From Pisolithus tinctorius (lineage: Eukaryota; Basidiomycota; Agaricomycetes; Boletales; Pisolithaceae), in NCBI GenBank assembly GCA_024663395.1, contig JANFAH010000004.1, forward strand, positions 3,472,001 through 3,536,000: a DNA stretch of 64,000 nucleotides. Direction: 5' to 3'. A program made the position numbers and the translations under genes. Below are positions 46,691 through 58,668 of the stretch, piece after piece. Below the pieces are notes generated by a model, which saw only the letters and a list, made by a program, of their open reading frames with translations, ran no database searches and had not been told where the DNA came from. Numbering within the stretch: position 1 is the stretch's first letter; the number at the start of each line of letters is the position of its first letter.

Positions 46691-47651
46691 GCTCGGTCGA
46701 TCAATCTAGATGCAAGTAATAATTTCGCCTTCGGGCCTGTGTGGATGTACATAGTGTGAGGCGATTTCGTACATGGGAGCGCGCAGAAGCAGTAAAAGTT
46801 TTGTAGACTACATTGCTCGGGTGCATCAGCGGACACATCCCCGCTTTGCTTCGAGGCATCGGAAATAAAGTGCATAAGAGCCTTGCTATTGTCAACTCTG
46901 CCGTGCATGGTTGATAATAGACGAAGTCACCTACATATGCATTCCGCGGGGATAGGGATACTATCCATGAAGGCATGGAACGTACATGTAGTGATATTGG
47001 AGGCAGGGTAGATTTCAATGGAATTCCACAATATGTAGCGATGATGTCAGTTACGCTAGAGTTGTAGTCTCAGTACTAGTGTGCGAGAAGCTAGGAAACT
47101 TGGCTGATTCCATCATTCGGTAGTCAGTCGCATCGACGCACAAAGGCAGTTCCCCCGATTATCATAATTAGAAGCAGAGCACTGACTCGGTCCTTAGGTG
47201 GCCTTCTCATCGTTATCGCCAACCCGGACAGTCGTTGGGGTTTTCCCGTGATTCAACGTTGACGTCGTTGCTATCAGTATGTACGAGAGACGTCTCGCTT
47301 CGCTTCGCTCCAGCGGTAGAGATGTATATGTAGCGCTAGAAGCTAAGGGCTAAGAATAGTCTTTGTATTGTCTGTACAAATTCGTTAAGTCTTAGGTAGC
47401 TGTGCTATCAAAGCAGGAACTCTTCGAACGTGATGTTGGTGGTCACTTTAACTCCAGGATGGAGTAGGATTCGGGCGTGTTCAGATGCAGTCGAAGCTGC
47501 CCGAGGTAGGTATCTCGGTAGCTTTCGCTGAAAAAAAAAGTATTAAATAAAAGAGCAGTAATAGAAACAAACGCACTCAATTGTGGGTGACAACTTCTCT
47601 GGGGGAATGATTCCAGTGGTTTCTCCGCTATTTCCGTTCAGACTAACGACA
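46691..47651. other. No recognisable gene
   Basis: A 105-codon minus frame (46,701-47,018) has no recognisable motif. Nothing else supported. Confidence 0.35.
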
Positions 47652-48466
47652 TTAAGAAATGATGAAGCGTACTCTTGAGATAACGTTGACATGAACTTGC
47701 GCTTCCTTCGATCCTGAAGCTGCAGTCATGTTTGTACCATTATTCCGGCCGCCAATATAGAGGGTGATATTCTTCAGCCCCACAGGTAATCCCACCCCCA
47801 GCTGCCGCGCCACTGAAGTGGCCTGAATAAAGGACCATCGAGTTCTGGTTGGGAACGGGCGTCCTTCTCCACCGAGGATGAGAACTGTCAATTGTACAGC
47901 TAAACAATAGACTAATCTCAGAAGCTTGTAAAGTCATAATACGTGAAAAGACTCACACAACTGTGGATGTCATATTGGCATCCCGAACATAATCAGATGA
48001 CACCACTGAAAAAGCCTTCGAGGACACCATCTGGGAGAGTTATCGCACGAGAGGATACAGTTCCCAGACCAAAAACAGTATGGCCAAGGGCTATCCGGAA
48101 CCCTCGACTCATACTCCTCACTGGATGGATCACCCGGGACGGCGACCACATTCGATGCTTCCAGTAAGATGGCGTCCTTTGGAATTCAATGTAGGAATGT
48201 ACTGCCCTTGCAAGTACAAACGCAATAGTATCATCCGCAAGTGGGGTGTCGTGGAATGGACTGTAAATGCGAAGCTGAGCAGGGAAGATCGCCCCCGAAG
48301 GACACTGTATCGTAGTGTCGTACAAACAATGATAAGTTTTCGACGACCCATCTGGTTTCGTAGTCTGGACACGCTGACCGCCGGATAGCGCAAAGAAACC
48401 AAAGACTATGGTCGCTGACATCGCTGCCAATGAAGCAAAACCCAGAACGGCGGTTATAAGTAACAT
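47652..48466 (-). pseudogene. Uncharacterised fungal protein with N-terminal membrane segment, frame-broken
   Basis: Starts MLLITAVLGFASLAAMSATI (hydrophobic anchor), then GGQRVQTTKPDGSSKTYHC, AQLRIYSPFHDTPLADDTIA, and with one-base changes of frame ILLEASNVVAVPGDPSSEEY and VFGLGTVSSRAITLPDG. A later exon has SSHPRWRRTPVPNQNSMV and LKNITLYIGG. I believe this matches an agaricomycete family of unknown function, but recall is the only basis. At least two frame changes are needed near 48,150-48,200. Confidence 0.5.
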
Positions 48467-48744
48467 GAGACGGAGAGTGACGACTTACCCACACAGATAC
48501 CCCAACCCCAACGACTCGGGAAAATCCCAACAGACATCCCTGCGCAAGAAGCTAATATACGTGTAACATGGCGGAATAGTAAAACACACATGTCTCGTAT
48601 CTACTACTGTGACAAACCTTTTCCGTTCTATTGGTCCGAGAAAAGTTGGTCTCTTCCCCAAAAGAATGGTGTGTGGTGCATGCGGACCAAGGAATCCGTA
48701 TATACACAGTCTACGCCTTCGCACTGAGCGCATCCCAGGCGACC

Positions 48745-49345
48745 ATGCGACTCACCTTCAGTACTGATTACTATTTGAACACGTCCATGGCTGACGAGCG
48801 TGGACGAACGCGCTATATCGTGTCCACCTGTGGCTTTTTGAATCGGAAGACGACGGTCCACAAGGCCGGCGTTTCCGGCCGTTCCAGTCGTCCCATAATA
48901 CTTGCCATCATCAAACGGGGCTTCTTCCGTAGTGACAAGATTTGGTTCAGGGGGAGAGAGTTTCGAGCAGATCAGTTGATGACGACCAAGCGCGCGTTAT
49001 CTTCGTGTGTTGTCTTGATCGCTTCCTAGGGAGCATGGACGTCTTTGACCTAATAGACTAGGAGTCGATTTTTTGTGGGTCCAGACAATCGAACATACAA
49101 GTGGAAGGTATACCGCACAAATTGCTGGGTGCGTCCGAGTTCGTAGTATCGCAGCAAACACTGTGATGAACGAGACTGTGACGACGTAGCTCAAACGAGA
49201 TAACATGCGTGGCAGACTCAGCCAAATATCATAAACGCAATCTGGGAATTAGAAAGCCGTCGCATCCCCCGTACCTCGAGATTTCTGAGTCGCTTCGTCA
49301 TATGCTGGACCACGTCGTCGTGACTTTCATTTATGCCGAAATGCT
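48745..49345 (+). repeat. Direct duplication, right copy
   Basis: Partner of 46,140-46,690, about 2.6 kb away. On the minus strand it contains a hydrophobic start (MLSRLSYVVTVSFITVFAA) like that of the gene at 47,652-48,466, so all three may derive from one gene. Confidence 0.6.
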
Positions 49346-50189
49346 GAGCGAATCCGAGTAGGCTTTTGTCATGCGTTGAAGACTGGTATGGCGCTTAGTG
49401 TCGATGAAACCTCTTGAATCGTACTAGAAGGCGCCGTGGACGCTGAAGATACTATACGAGTACGACAGGATAGTAGCGGACTAGGTGGGTCGCAGGGACG
49501 ATTGGCTTGTATGATAGCTTCGCTTTGGATGAAATGCTACTGCGACTGCCGTGGTTGAAGAGTCAAGAATTAAGATACGCAACCAAGTTAACGAATGGCT
49601 CGGGCGGTCGGTCGGATCAAGCAGGCGCACATTGTCAAGCACCCCTTTACATATGAACTTAAAGCTACGCAAACGCGAACGTAGCATATATAATAACGGA
49701 CGATGTAGATATCCAATGAGGTTACAAAATAGTACTGCCAAGAGTACAGTCGTAAGTGCAAGGATGTGGCTCATGACAGGATGTTAGTATCTAGATAGCC
49801 ATAAGATCAGTCCAAGTACTAAATGAGGGGATAAGGATGGGGTCTTGAGAACGGATGGAGGGTAACAAGTATACTACATACTGTTGTAAAATCCATGGGT
49901 GATGCAAAAGAAGAGCGAATAAGAAGCGAAGCGTCCCACGGCGCGGCAGCAAGATGTCCCAATGTACGTGTTCGCAGTTCGGAGGATAATTATTCACCGC
50001 TCGGGCAGTGAGATTAGTTCTGAACTTGACTTATCGGGAGAGTCCGGCTCCGAGGAAGCGATAATGGTACCATCAGGGTCGAGGCTGGGATCCGGATCCA
50101 CTTGCAAGCGCGATGAGTTGTACTCGATACTCTCCTGGTCCCCGTCATTCGGAGGCCGTGGAGACGGAGGAACAAGGCGCTCTAATAGA
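49346..50189. other. No recognisable gene
   Basis: A 97-codon minus frame at 49,481-49,774 begins with a hydrophobic segment (MSHILALTTVLLAVLFCNLI) but nothing supports it as a gene. The frame at 49,994-50,422 mostly shadows the second exon of the gene that ends at 50,190. Confidence 0.35.
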
Positions 50190-51170
50190 TCATATGCCAT
50201 TGAATGTTCGGGATGACGAATCTCTAGAAGAACTTCCCCGGTAACCAGAATGAGAAGAGGACACCGAATCGGCGAAGAACATATAGAAGTAGCGTGACGA
50301 AGATCTCGCTGGGAGACCGTGCCAGTACCTTGGACCCTCGGGGCACAGGGGAGGCGCGGATGTATTATTTGGAGGAAAAAGTCCTGACGGGGCAGCTTCA
50401 CATGGTTTATGTCGTGTGCCAAGCGGATTCCCGCTGAAGAAGATCATATCAGCCCTGAACACATCAAAAACGGAATGATGAATGATTTACCATATCGCAC
50501 AACCGACCGGTTCCCTGACGCACCCGCAGGGACTGCGTATTAGCTTGACGATCGGGGGGCGCTCAAAATAGCAAGGATCTATGGGTATGACTGCGGAAGT
50601 AGCTTCGTGTTTGCCCACCCATACGCTGGTGCGCACGCGCCGCCAAGCGCGAAGATGAACGACGGCTCCGCAACCATTCGTGAGACGAGCGTCTCGCCGC
50701 CGAGGCGCTCGTATAGCGGGAGAAGAAGGTAAAGGGGAGGGTGGTTGATAAGGGCCACGTCCCACTGTCAATTCCAGCGTCGGATCTTCTCCGCCGCAGT
50801 ATAGGACGTGGTCAAAGGGATCTGGGCCTGAAGTGAGCCTAACTTCCGCAGAGAGCGACGCGCTATCGTCTGCCTGCTCCCACGCCTGAGTGTAATCATC
50901 ATCGCCATCGTCGTCATCTCGGGGGTCCATCCAAGATGGAGAAGCCGGTGTTATGATAGTTGGAGGCGTTGTACGACCGCTTTCGTGACGCTGAGAGTGT
51001 ATGGCATTATGGTCGAGTCTCATCGCGCCCCTCCTTCTCAGACGAGATGCTTCGCCAGTACGGAGCAAGTCTGACAGAACTATAGAGTCATCGACGTCTG
51101 TCAGCTGAACAGAATCCAGTGGTTCTGGCTGTGGAGATGATGGTGGGTCTGGTCTGTAAAGAAGAGGCAT
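50190..51170 (-). CDS. Putative zinc-binding protein with Cys-rich motif (2 exons, 307 aa)
   Basis: Exons 51170-50491 and 50433-50190 total 924 bases in frame; the GT-AG intron splits a Cys codon. The N-terminal 130 residues are Pro/Ser/Asp-rich and probably disordered. A C-terminal region has the motif CGCVREPVGCAICGNPLG followed by TRHKPC, with closely spaced Cys residues that look like a zinc site formed across the splice junction, then YFYMFFADSV and a Ser/Arg-rich end. I have seen similar sequences only as uncharacterised agaricomycete proteins. An ATG at 51,197 could add 9 residues. Its 5' end faces the phytase gene across 574 bases. Intact, normal CpG. Confidence 0.75.
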
Positions 51171-51197
51171 CGTGTGATGGTGAGTGTCGCAATGCAA

Positions 51198-51744
51198 AGA
51201 ATGACCCGGCGTCCTTGCAAAGGGATGTCATACTGCTGATTACGTCAGCCCACCGACGAATAAGGATAACCACGCCCTAAAACTAGGCTTTGCAGGGGAT
51301 GTTCTCCAGTCTGCTCACCAAGAGTCCTCCAGAGGTGTTCGGCGTGCAAGTGGTCATAGTACGAACACAGTATTCGCTTGTGGCACGGAGGCTGGCGCAC
51401 ATCACACGCTTAAGCTTGAAATCGTTTAGACCCGAGTATCCTTGGTGACATCATCGCCCCAAAGTCGTGTTTATGTAACCAGTCAGCTGAACAGCTGGCC
51501 CACCTCAGCCAGCCCGATCGTGAGAGGCCTTCTGGTATCGTGCACCACTCGATGAACTTCTCGACCCACAGTCAGTACATGTTCAACCTGCAGTGCACAG
51601 CCTGGCAGGCGCTCTGAGAATGGTCTTGCTAAACTTGGCAGCAACGTGCGAGATGCCAGGCTCCATCGTTATGGCATAGCGAACGTGTCCGAGCACTACT
51701 CGGCCAGCATCTCTTCCAGCAACCACATCCTCCTCATTGTAATA
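51198..51744. other. Divergent promoter region between the zinc-binding and phytase genes
   Basis: Shared upstream region of two diverging genes. No distinct regulatory motif that I can defend. Confidence 0.4.
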
Positions 51745-53573
51745 ATGCACGTCAAGGACAGTCGGCTACCCGATTTCCTTCCTTTGATCGATGAATCCGT
51801 CCTGGATAGGACGAATTATGACAGCCACAGAGTTAGACGGCGTTTTCTGCAGTGTGCCTCTCTTGTAGTCCTGGGGATCATCTTATCGGTCAGTTACTTC
51901 CAGTACGGGCGCTGGCACTCCTGTCGCAGCCCGCATCTTGTCTTCAAAGATGTCACTCCAATGCCCCCGGAAGCTTTTCAGCGCACCTGGGCTGCTTACT
52001 CACCCTATTATCCCGCCGCACGTTACACGTCTCCTCCAGACAATTGTGTTATCACACAGGTGCGCTCTCCGTCTCTGTGACCACTCAGAGTGCTTCAACG
52101 TACAATCAACCTTTACAAAAGGTCAATCTGGTGTGTCGCTATCATTGTTATCCGTACACGGCATCGTACCCATAACCGTCATCCAGCTCCAAAGACATGG
52201 TGCCAGATACCCCACCGGAGGCCAGACAACTAGGATTCAAGCACCCCTCGAGAAACTACGTGGGGTCCGTACTTACGCGAACGCCTCCTTTGACTTTTTG
52301 CGCTACTTCGAATGGGATCTTGGCGTAAGCGATATGATATCCTTTGGAACTCAACAGTACGACTATTTCGCTGGGCCCGCTGTTGTCGTTTATCCCTCTG
52401 AGTGATCGACCCACTGCAGGATGTTCGAGTCCGGTAGAGAACACTACACCAGATACCGACACCTCTTTTCGAGTGAGCATTTACCATTTGTAAGGGCTTC
52501 GGACAGCGACCGGGTTGTCAAGTCTGCCGTGGTGTGGGCCGATGGTACGTATTTTCTCTCAGTTGTTTTCCTAACCCTCACGCGATCCGCAAGGTATTTC
52601 TTATGCCAGTGATGACGTATACCATCCGGAAACTTCCGTGATCCTTCCCGAGGCAGATGGTGTAAGTGATCTCTCGTGCAAAACAACTGTCATCCTCCGA
52701 ACCTTAGTTTTCATGCGTTCCAGGCGAACAACACACTGGATGATTCCATGTGCCCCAACGCAAGCAGCCTAAAAGAAGTGCCAGACACATGGCGCGACAC
52801 CTTTGCCCCTCTCATTGCGGCTCGTTTCAACGAGGCGGCTCCGGGAGCAGACTTTGATGCCGAGGATGTCGTCGAACTCATGCCCCTCTGCGCGTTCGAG
52901 ACGCTTTTCCATAGGACAACTAGCCCATTCTGCGACCTCTTCACTTTCGAGGAATTCAAAGCACACGAATATTACACCGATTTGTCAAGATATTACAAGA
53001 CGGGGTGCGTGTCATGACTTCTCCCATGTTCATTCCAAGACTCCCGCTTACTATCTTGCCTAACAAAGGCCCGGGAACCCTCTTGGCCCCATCCAAGGCG
53101 TGGGCTACGTCAATGAACTCCTCGCACGTCTGACCTCCAAACCCGTCGAGGACCACACCCAGACTAATTCTACACTGGACTCTTCACCTGACACATTCCC
53201 TCTGAACAAGACGTTTTATGCAGATTTTTCGCACGACAATCAGATGGTTGCAATTTACAGTGCATTGGGCTTGTTCCAAGACGGGAATGGGAGAGTACCG
53301 AGTGCGGAAGAAATGAATCCGAGGAGAAGCTGGAGGATTTCAAACATGACACCATTCTCAGCTAGGATGATAGTCGAGAAGTTGATGTGTGACGGCAGAG
53401 GCGTCGAGAAGAGGGAGTATGTCAGGATCCTCGTCAATGATGCGGTGCAACCGTTGACATTTTGTGGGGCTGGAGAGGATGGGGTATGTGCTCTCGAAGA
53501 TTTTGTGGAGAGTCAGGCGTACGCAAGAGGAAATGGAAACGGAGACTGGGAGAAATGCTTTGAATCCGATTAA
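51745..53573 (+). CDS. Histidine acid phosphatase / phytase-like, type II membrane anchored (6 exons, 487 aa)
   Basis: Exons 51745-52059, 52187-52356, 52420-52544, 52594-52661, 52724-53004 and 53069-53573 sum to 1,464 bases, all joins in frame with GT-AG introns. The start MHVKDSRLPDFLPLIDE precedes a basic patch and one membrane segment (CASLVVLGIILSVSYF), so the enzyme domain faces the secretory lumen or outside. Catalytic signature QRHGARYPT is created at the exon 1/2 junction; the second motif FSHDNQM supplies the His-Asp proton donor. FVRASDSDRVVKSA and the paired Cys residues fit fungal phytases. The family removes phosphate from phytate and other esters at acid pH. Most fungal phytases have a cleaved signal peptide; here the hydrophobic segment is preceded by about 35 residues, suggesting an anchor. 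Intact. Confidence 0.92.
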
Positions 53574-55530
53574 CGCACGATAATTCTACTGGTAGACGGC
53601 TCGCGGAACGATCAAGTATAGAAGTTACTGTCATGTTCTCAGAATATTCACGCAATCAACATCTACAGTGTTCTCTGTAATTTCGGCGGATATGTAATGG
53701 CGCTCGATTGTAGCGACAATCGTTAATGTCGATGATTCACAGGATGTTCGAGCCAGGTATGGATATCGTACAAAGGGACGCATGACCTTCAACTTCTCCC
53801 TCTGACCCAAGGAAGGAACGACGCTAATGGTTCCCGGTCCATGTCTGGTAGATAGTCGATACCTGTTTCTGGGTATGGTTCATTAGTTACTACCATGGAC
53901 TGGGATTTCTCGGGACGAACTGAATCGAGTGCCACATCGTACTAAAAAGCTCCACCGAGGATCTGTATGCTTGTTAGCATTGCAAAGCGATGTGAGGTAG
54001 CTGCTAACGTTTCACTTATGCGGCCGCATCTCTATCATTTAGTCAATCGCCGTGACGTGGCGAAGCCTCCTACCAGTCGTGTCTCGAATGCATCTCCAGT
54101 ACCACGATACATTACCACGAGTGACTGTTGCGTATAACGTCGAGTCAGTGCGTCACCCTTCTCGGAAAGCTGAGCGCAACTGGAGGATCTTACAAAGTGG
54201 GGAGGTGCCTTTAGCCATGTACTACATAGATAACATGGAGATCTTTTCGAGACGACTACGTGACGCTCGCGATTGATTTCTTGCCTACGAATGAATCCTT
54301 TGAACCTCGCAGCAAGCAATCCAGACATCAACCCAACTAGCCGTTGCCCGATGCCCCGATAGCAGGTTGTGTGTAAACCAGGAGGGCGATACGGAGAGTA
54401 GTGCCTGATAGTATGCACTTGTCTGACGTGGGTTCGTGCAATGTTAGAGAAGGCAACAGAGCCGACAATGCTAATAACTGGCTCTCGGACGCCGAAATTC
54501 TACGTCTGGGCCTCCTGCAAGGGTTGATCCACAGGTGATAGGTACGCCAGCTACCGGACATCACACCTCTGAGTGCTTATCTCTCATGTAACCGTTCTAA
54601 AAACCCAAAACATGACTACACCCACACGTGGCATGCACGAGTTCGGAGAGTGCCCCAATATAACTTTGCCTCCTTAACCAGCGACATGAGAAGAAGCGAG
54701 TTTGAAAGTAGTCGCGACGTAGAGCGCATTGGGCACATTAGAACCTGCATACAATTCCCGTACCACAGAGACAAAGAACAGACCTGCACAAACTAGATTT
54801 CTCCATATATTTCAGCATTGACTTAAGTGTAATCAGCAGGCGCTTTGGTTATCAGAGACCATTGTGAATGCCTGGCCCACGTTACCTCCAGCCAATTCAA
54901 TAACTGATTTTGGAACTGTATCTTGACATGGGATCAAGTTAGACGCTTTGATGGCAGGGTGAGAAAGATGTGTGATGACCCGGAGTTGCGACAACCGCGA
55001 ATTATGTAATAACAATAATGTCAACTTAATCAATCCCGTCACCTTATCTCGTATCCAGTCTCCGCCACACCTGCCACACCTGCCACACCTGCCACACCGC
55101 CTTACCGCTGTGGTTGGCGCTCGGGCCAGCTCTCTGTCAATCATCGCATCCTTTGGTTAGATGCTATCCGCAGCTAGCAACTTCTGATGGAAATTCCCAA
55201 GCTAGACTGGTCGTTCAAGAGGAATCGGTTTCTAACATCTATAGGTCTTCTTTCTGCTCCCTCAGACGGTGCTTCGAGTCGCCAGCTTAAGGATTAGCGG
55301 CTTCTGTCCGTTGCCATTTTTTCTCTCGGTAGCGTGAATGCGATGCCCGCATCAGTACCTGAGTCATACCATCACCACCGTCATATAGCGCAGTGATTCT
55401 GTGATGGGGAGTGTGGTAAGCTTTTCTTCAGTACGTGAACTGTCAACAGTTAAAGACTAGATCAATGTTATGTTGCCATTTCTCAGCCTCAGCTTCAAAT
55501 TACCACCCTTTGGCTTTGCTGGGGTTACTC
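53574..55530. other. Intergenic, no supported gene
   Basis: Two kilobases with short frames only, none with recognisable motifs. Includes a short tandem repeat at 55,064-55,098. Confidence 0.45.
55064..55098 (+). repeat. Minisatellite, 9-bp unit GCCACACCT, four copies
   Basis: Nearly four perfect copies in tandem. Confidence 0.9.
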
Positions 55531-56731
55531 ATGGCCAACGAACCCACTCATATTCTCAATCCCGTCGTATATCTGAACTACCTAAGTCCAGACGATGCAA
55601 GTACTTATGAATTCAGCAGAAACCTAAACCTGGCAACTTTGGCTGTACGTCGTACATACACAAACTCATGGTTATGGCTTCTTTGATGTGCATCCGGGAC
55701 AGGTGCTGTTCTGGGATATACTTTCGAGTATCCCCGATGATTACAAGCTGATGCAGACCGGCAGAGTGTCGATTATTCTCTTCACCTACTTCCTGGCTCG
55801 GTGAGGCGTTTGACCCAATATTCATTATGACTCTGTTAACTTATCATCATAGACTATCTGCGCTTGGCTTGGACGTCATTGCTGTACTGCAGAAAAGTGA
55901 GTTCTGTTTGATGTTCGAAATAAGTTAGGATAATTAATGCATCCTATGTATCTGCAGCTGGCCCAGTTTCGAACTGTACGCTTAGTGCCATGCTTTTAAT
56001 GGCGTGTCAGGTCGTGTCGTCAGCAGCTGCTTCATACTTGTTCCTCAAACGTGTTCATGCTGTCTACTTCGGCAACAAAGTTGTCCGGCATTTTTTCAGC
56101 TTTCTATGGATTGTTGGAGTAGGCACTTCTTGCGCAACATTCCAGGATGCAATGGACGATCAGCATGAAATTGCCGACACTAAACACTGTATCCGATACG
56201 AAAGTCAGACACCTGTGTCTGTTGCTTTCATGGGCCCCGTTCTCTTCGACACCCTGGTCTATCTAGCCATTGCGTACAAGATCCTGTCCTCTTACCGCAC
56301 ACTGGGTTGGAGGGCTCTCTTATGTGGGAGTGGCCTCCCTGATTTCTCACGTGCCATATTTCAGGGAGGACAGCAATACTATCTGTAGGTGACCCCAGGT
56401 TTAATATGGACACCACACCCACAAACCATGCAGAGTCACCGCAGGAATTAACATGACTCGGCTTGCATTTGCTTTACTACCGTCCGTATCTCCGTCGTTC
56501 GCAGTCATGGTTTCGGCATTTGCTGTAACACTGACAAGCATAATGGCCTGTCGAGTCCACCGAAACTTGATAATTAAAGATTTGGCAGAAGCTCAGACAA
56601 ATGGAGCTGAGCTGACGACTGCAGTCCTTGGGAACGGATCATTAATGAATGTGGTACCTTTGCCAGGGAAGGCTGAGGCGCTGGCTAGGTCTGACGTTCA
56701 ATCTGGATCCACCATAGATGTCATTGCTTGA
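55531..56731 (+). CDS. DUF6533-like multi-pass membrane protein (5 exons, 326 aa)
   Basis: Exons 55531-55644, 55703-55800, 55853-55896, 55958-56384 and 56434-56731 total 981 bases in frame. The start is MANEPTHILNPVVYLNYLSP. Following hydrophobic stretches (VLFWDILSSIPDDYKLM, VSIILFTYFLARLSALGLDV, MLLMACQVVSSAAASYLFL, FFSFLWIVGVGTSC, VLFDTLVYLAIAY and one in the last exon) suggest six or seven membrane spans, with a cytoplasmic tail after CRVHRNLI. The layout fits the large agaricomycete DUF6533 family (orphan 7-TM-like proteins, function unknown). The last exon ends only tens of bases before CpG-null domain II. Intact. Confidence 0.85.
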
Positions 56732-57299
56732 TAGAACCTATGTCTATTTAACACTCATATGTACACCAGTTGGAGGAGATGATTGTTTCCTATTGAGTCT
56801 TTGGTTTGTGTTGTTGAAGTGTAAGTGTTGACCTTTTCACTTGACATTTACTTACATTGTACAAGCTTACATAATAAATCATTGCACTTAGGATGTTTGT
56901 TTTTCCTTCAGGTGTACCTCAGACTTCTTCTGACTGAAGCCTGAGCCTCCATCCTAGGTCCCTTGTCTTGGCCCACCTTCAAAAGGTTATGAGCCCTGAG
57001 CAGCTCTAACCTTACAGTAGCAAACTTGAACCAAGTGGTACCAAAAGTATACAAAAGACATGTCATCCAGAACTTGTTACACCTTGAACTGCCCCTTTGC
57101 CATTTTTGGTCACATGACACCTATGTGGTCACATGCTTAGGGGCTCAGGTCACCATTGTCATTGTCATTGTCATCTGGGCTGGGGTATGGGTCTCAGGCC
57201 ATCCTTGGAAGGGAGAGTTGGTCTAGAAGGTTTCCACAGTGTTGTTGCTGCACTTTGATTGCCAGCTTGTGCATTTCCTTAGTCTTGTTTCTGCCTTTA

Positions 57300-58060
57300 A
57301 TGCTGTATACATATGCCAAAACCCTGGAAGAACTTCACAAATGGGTTGAAGAATTTCTGGAGAATGCACAAAGAGAAAATCTCCACCTTAAGATCAGCAA
57401 TTGTGTCTTTGGGGCGAAAGAAGTGGAGTTCTTGGGAATGATCATAGGGAAAGGGTGGATAGAGACTTTCCCAACCAAGATGGACACTATTGCAACTTGG
57501 GAAGCCCCTGAAAATCTTACAGCACTCCAATGTTTCCTGGGGTTCTGTGACTTCTACTGGAAGTTCATTCCATCCTTCTCTTCTGTTGCCCAACCCCTCC
57601 ATGATCTTACAAAGAAAGGTGAAAGCTACTACTGGACCCCTGAGCATGAAGCCTCCTTTGCCAAGCTCAAGTCTGTGTTATGCTCCTTGCCTGTATTCAA
57701 AATTCCAGACTTCTCAAAGCCTTTGCACTCCACCAATGCATCAAAACTTGGAACTGGGGCTGTCCTTGCCCAGAAGGGATCTGATGATGAATGGCACCCT
57801 TGCTTGTACCTCTTGCAATCCATAATTGGTGTGGAACAGTGTTACCAGGTTTATGACCTGGAAATGCTTGCAGTTATTTGTGCACTGAAGGCTTTCTGCC
57901 CCTATCTCCTTGCCCTTGTTGAACCAATGGTGGTTTATACTGACCACAAAAAAATCTGGAGTATTACCACAAAGCCCAGCTGCTCACTACTCACCAAGCC
58001 TGGTGGGCCACAACTATCCAGTCCTACCCTATTTGTTTCTCCTGGCAGCCAGGGCACCAC
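57300..58060 (+). mobile_element. Ty3/gypsy pol remnant (RT thumb and RNase H)
   Basis: Frame with HKWVEEFLENAQRENLHLKI, CVFGAKEVEFLGMIIG, LTALQCFLGFCDFYWKFIPS, PLHDLTKKGESYYWTPEHEA, LEMLAVICALKAF and VVYTDHKKIW, then (shifted one base near 57,960) the end of RNase H up to FSWQPGHH. It breaks off inside RNase H exactly where an LTR (TGTTATG...) begins, so a second element appears to have inserted here or the join arose by recombination. Confidence 0.85.
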
Positions 58061-58668
58061 TGTTATGTTTCACCCCTGTTTTTACCTTGTGTTTGCCTCA
58101 GTTCTGTCCCATTGGACTTACTTACTTTTCTTGGCCATCTTCTTATTGATCTGACAGCCCTCTACTTCCACCACTAGCATTAGTGTCTTGCAACATGCTT
58201 AGGACATGTGTTGTCATTGTTCAACCAATGGCATAGTTAACTTGTTACATGTGGATGCCTCATGGTCCATTTTCCTTGTAGTATTTAGACTGCCAGCTCA
58301 AGTCTAGGAACCCCAGACTTGAGCTGCTCAATCATATGCAGCATTCCTCAGAACTTTGCCCTCAGTGTCCCTAACCAGGACCACTCTTACTAGTGTTGCT
58401 CAATCCTCTGTCATTTACAGAGGTTACCTCAGCTACTTGCTAGGTAGAAACCATAGTCTGTGACTGAGCTCAACCTATGCCTTGACTTTGGTCTTAGCAT
58501 AACAAAAGCTCAAGTCTCCACAGCCTATTGGCTGAAGGCCACTGTTCAGTGTACCACCATGAACCCCTGAAATAACTGACATTGGGCACTGTTGTGACCC
58601 ACATGAGAAGAATTGTCATCTGATGAAGAACAGGAGAGCACTGTCACTGACACCCCCTCCAATGAACC
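58061..58668 (+). repeat. Old gypsy LTR and leader, copy A
   Basis: Direct repeat with 63,005-63,624: starts TGTTATGTTTCACCCCTG, shares GGATGCCTCATGGTCCATTT, TCAGAACTTTGCCCTCAGTG and the gag start region. The exact LTR end is unclear, somewhere near 58,583. Confidence 0.8.
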
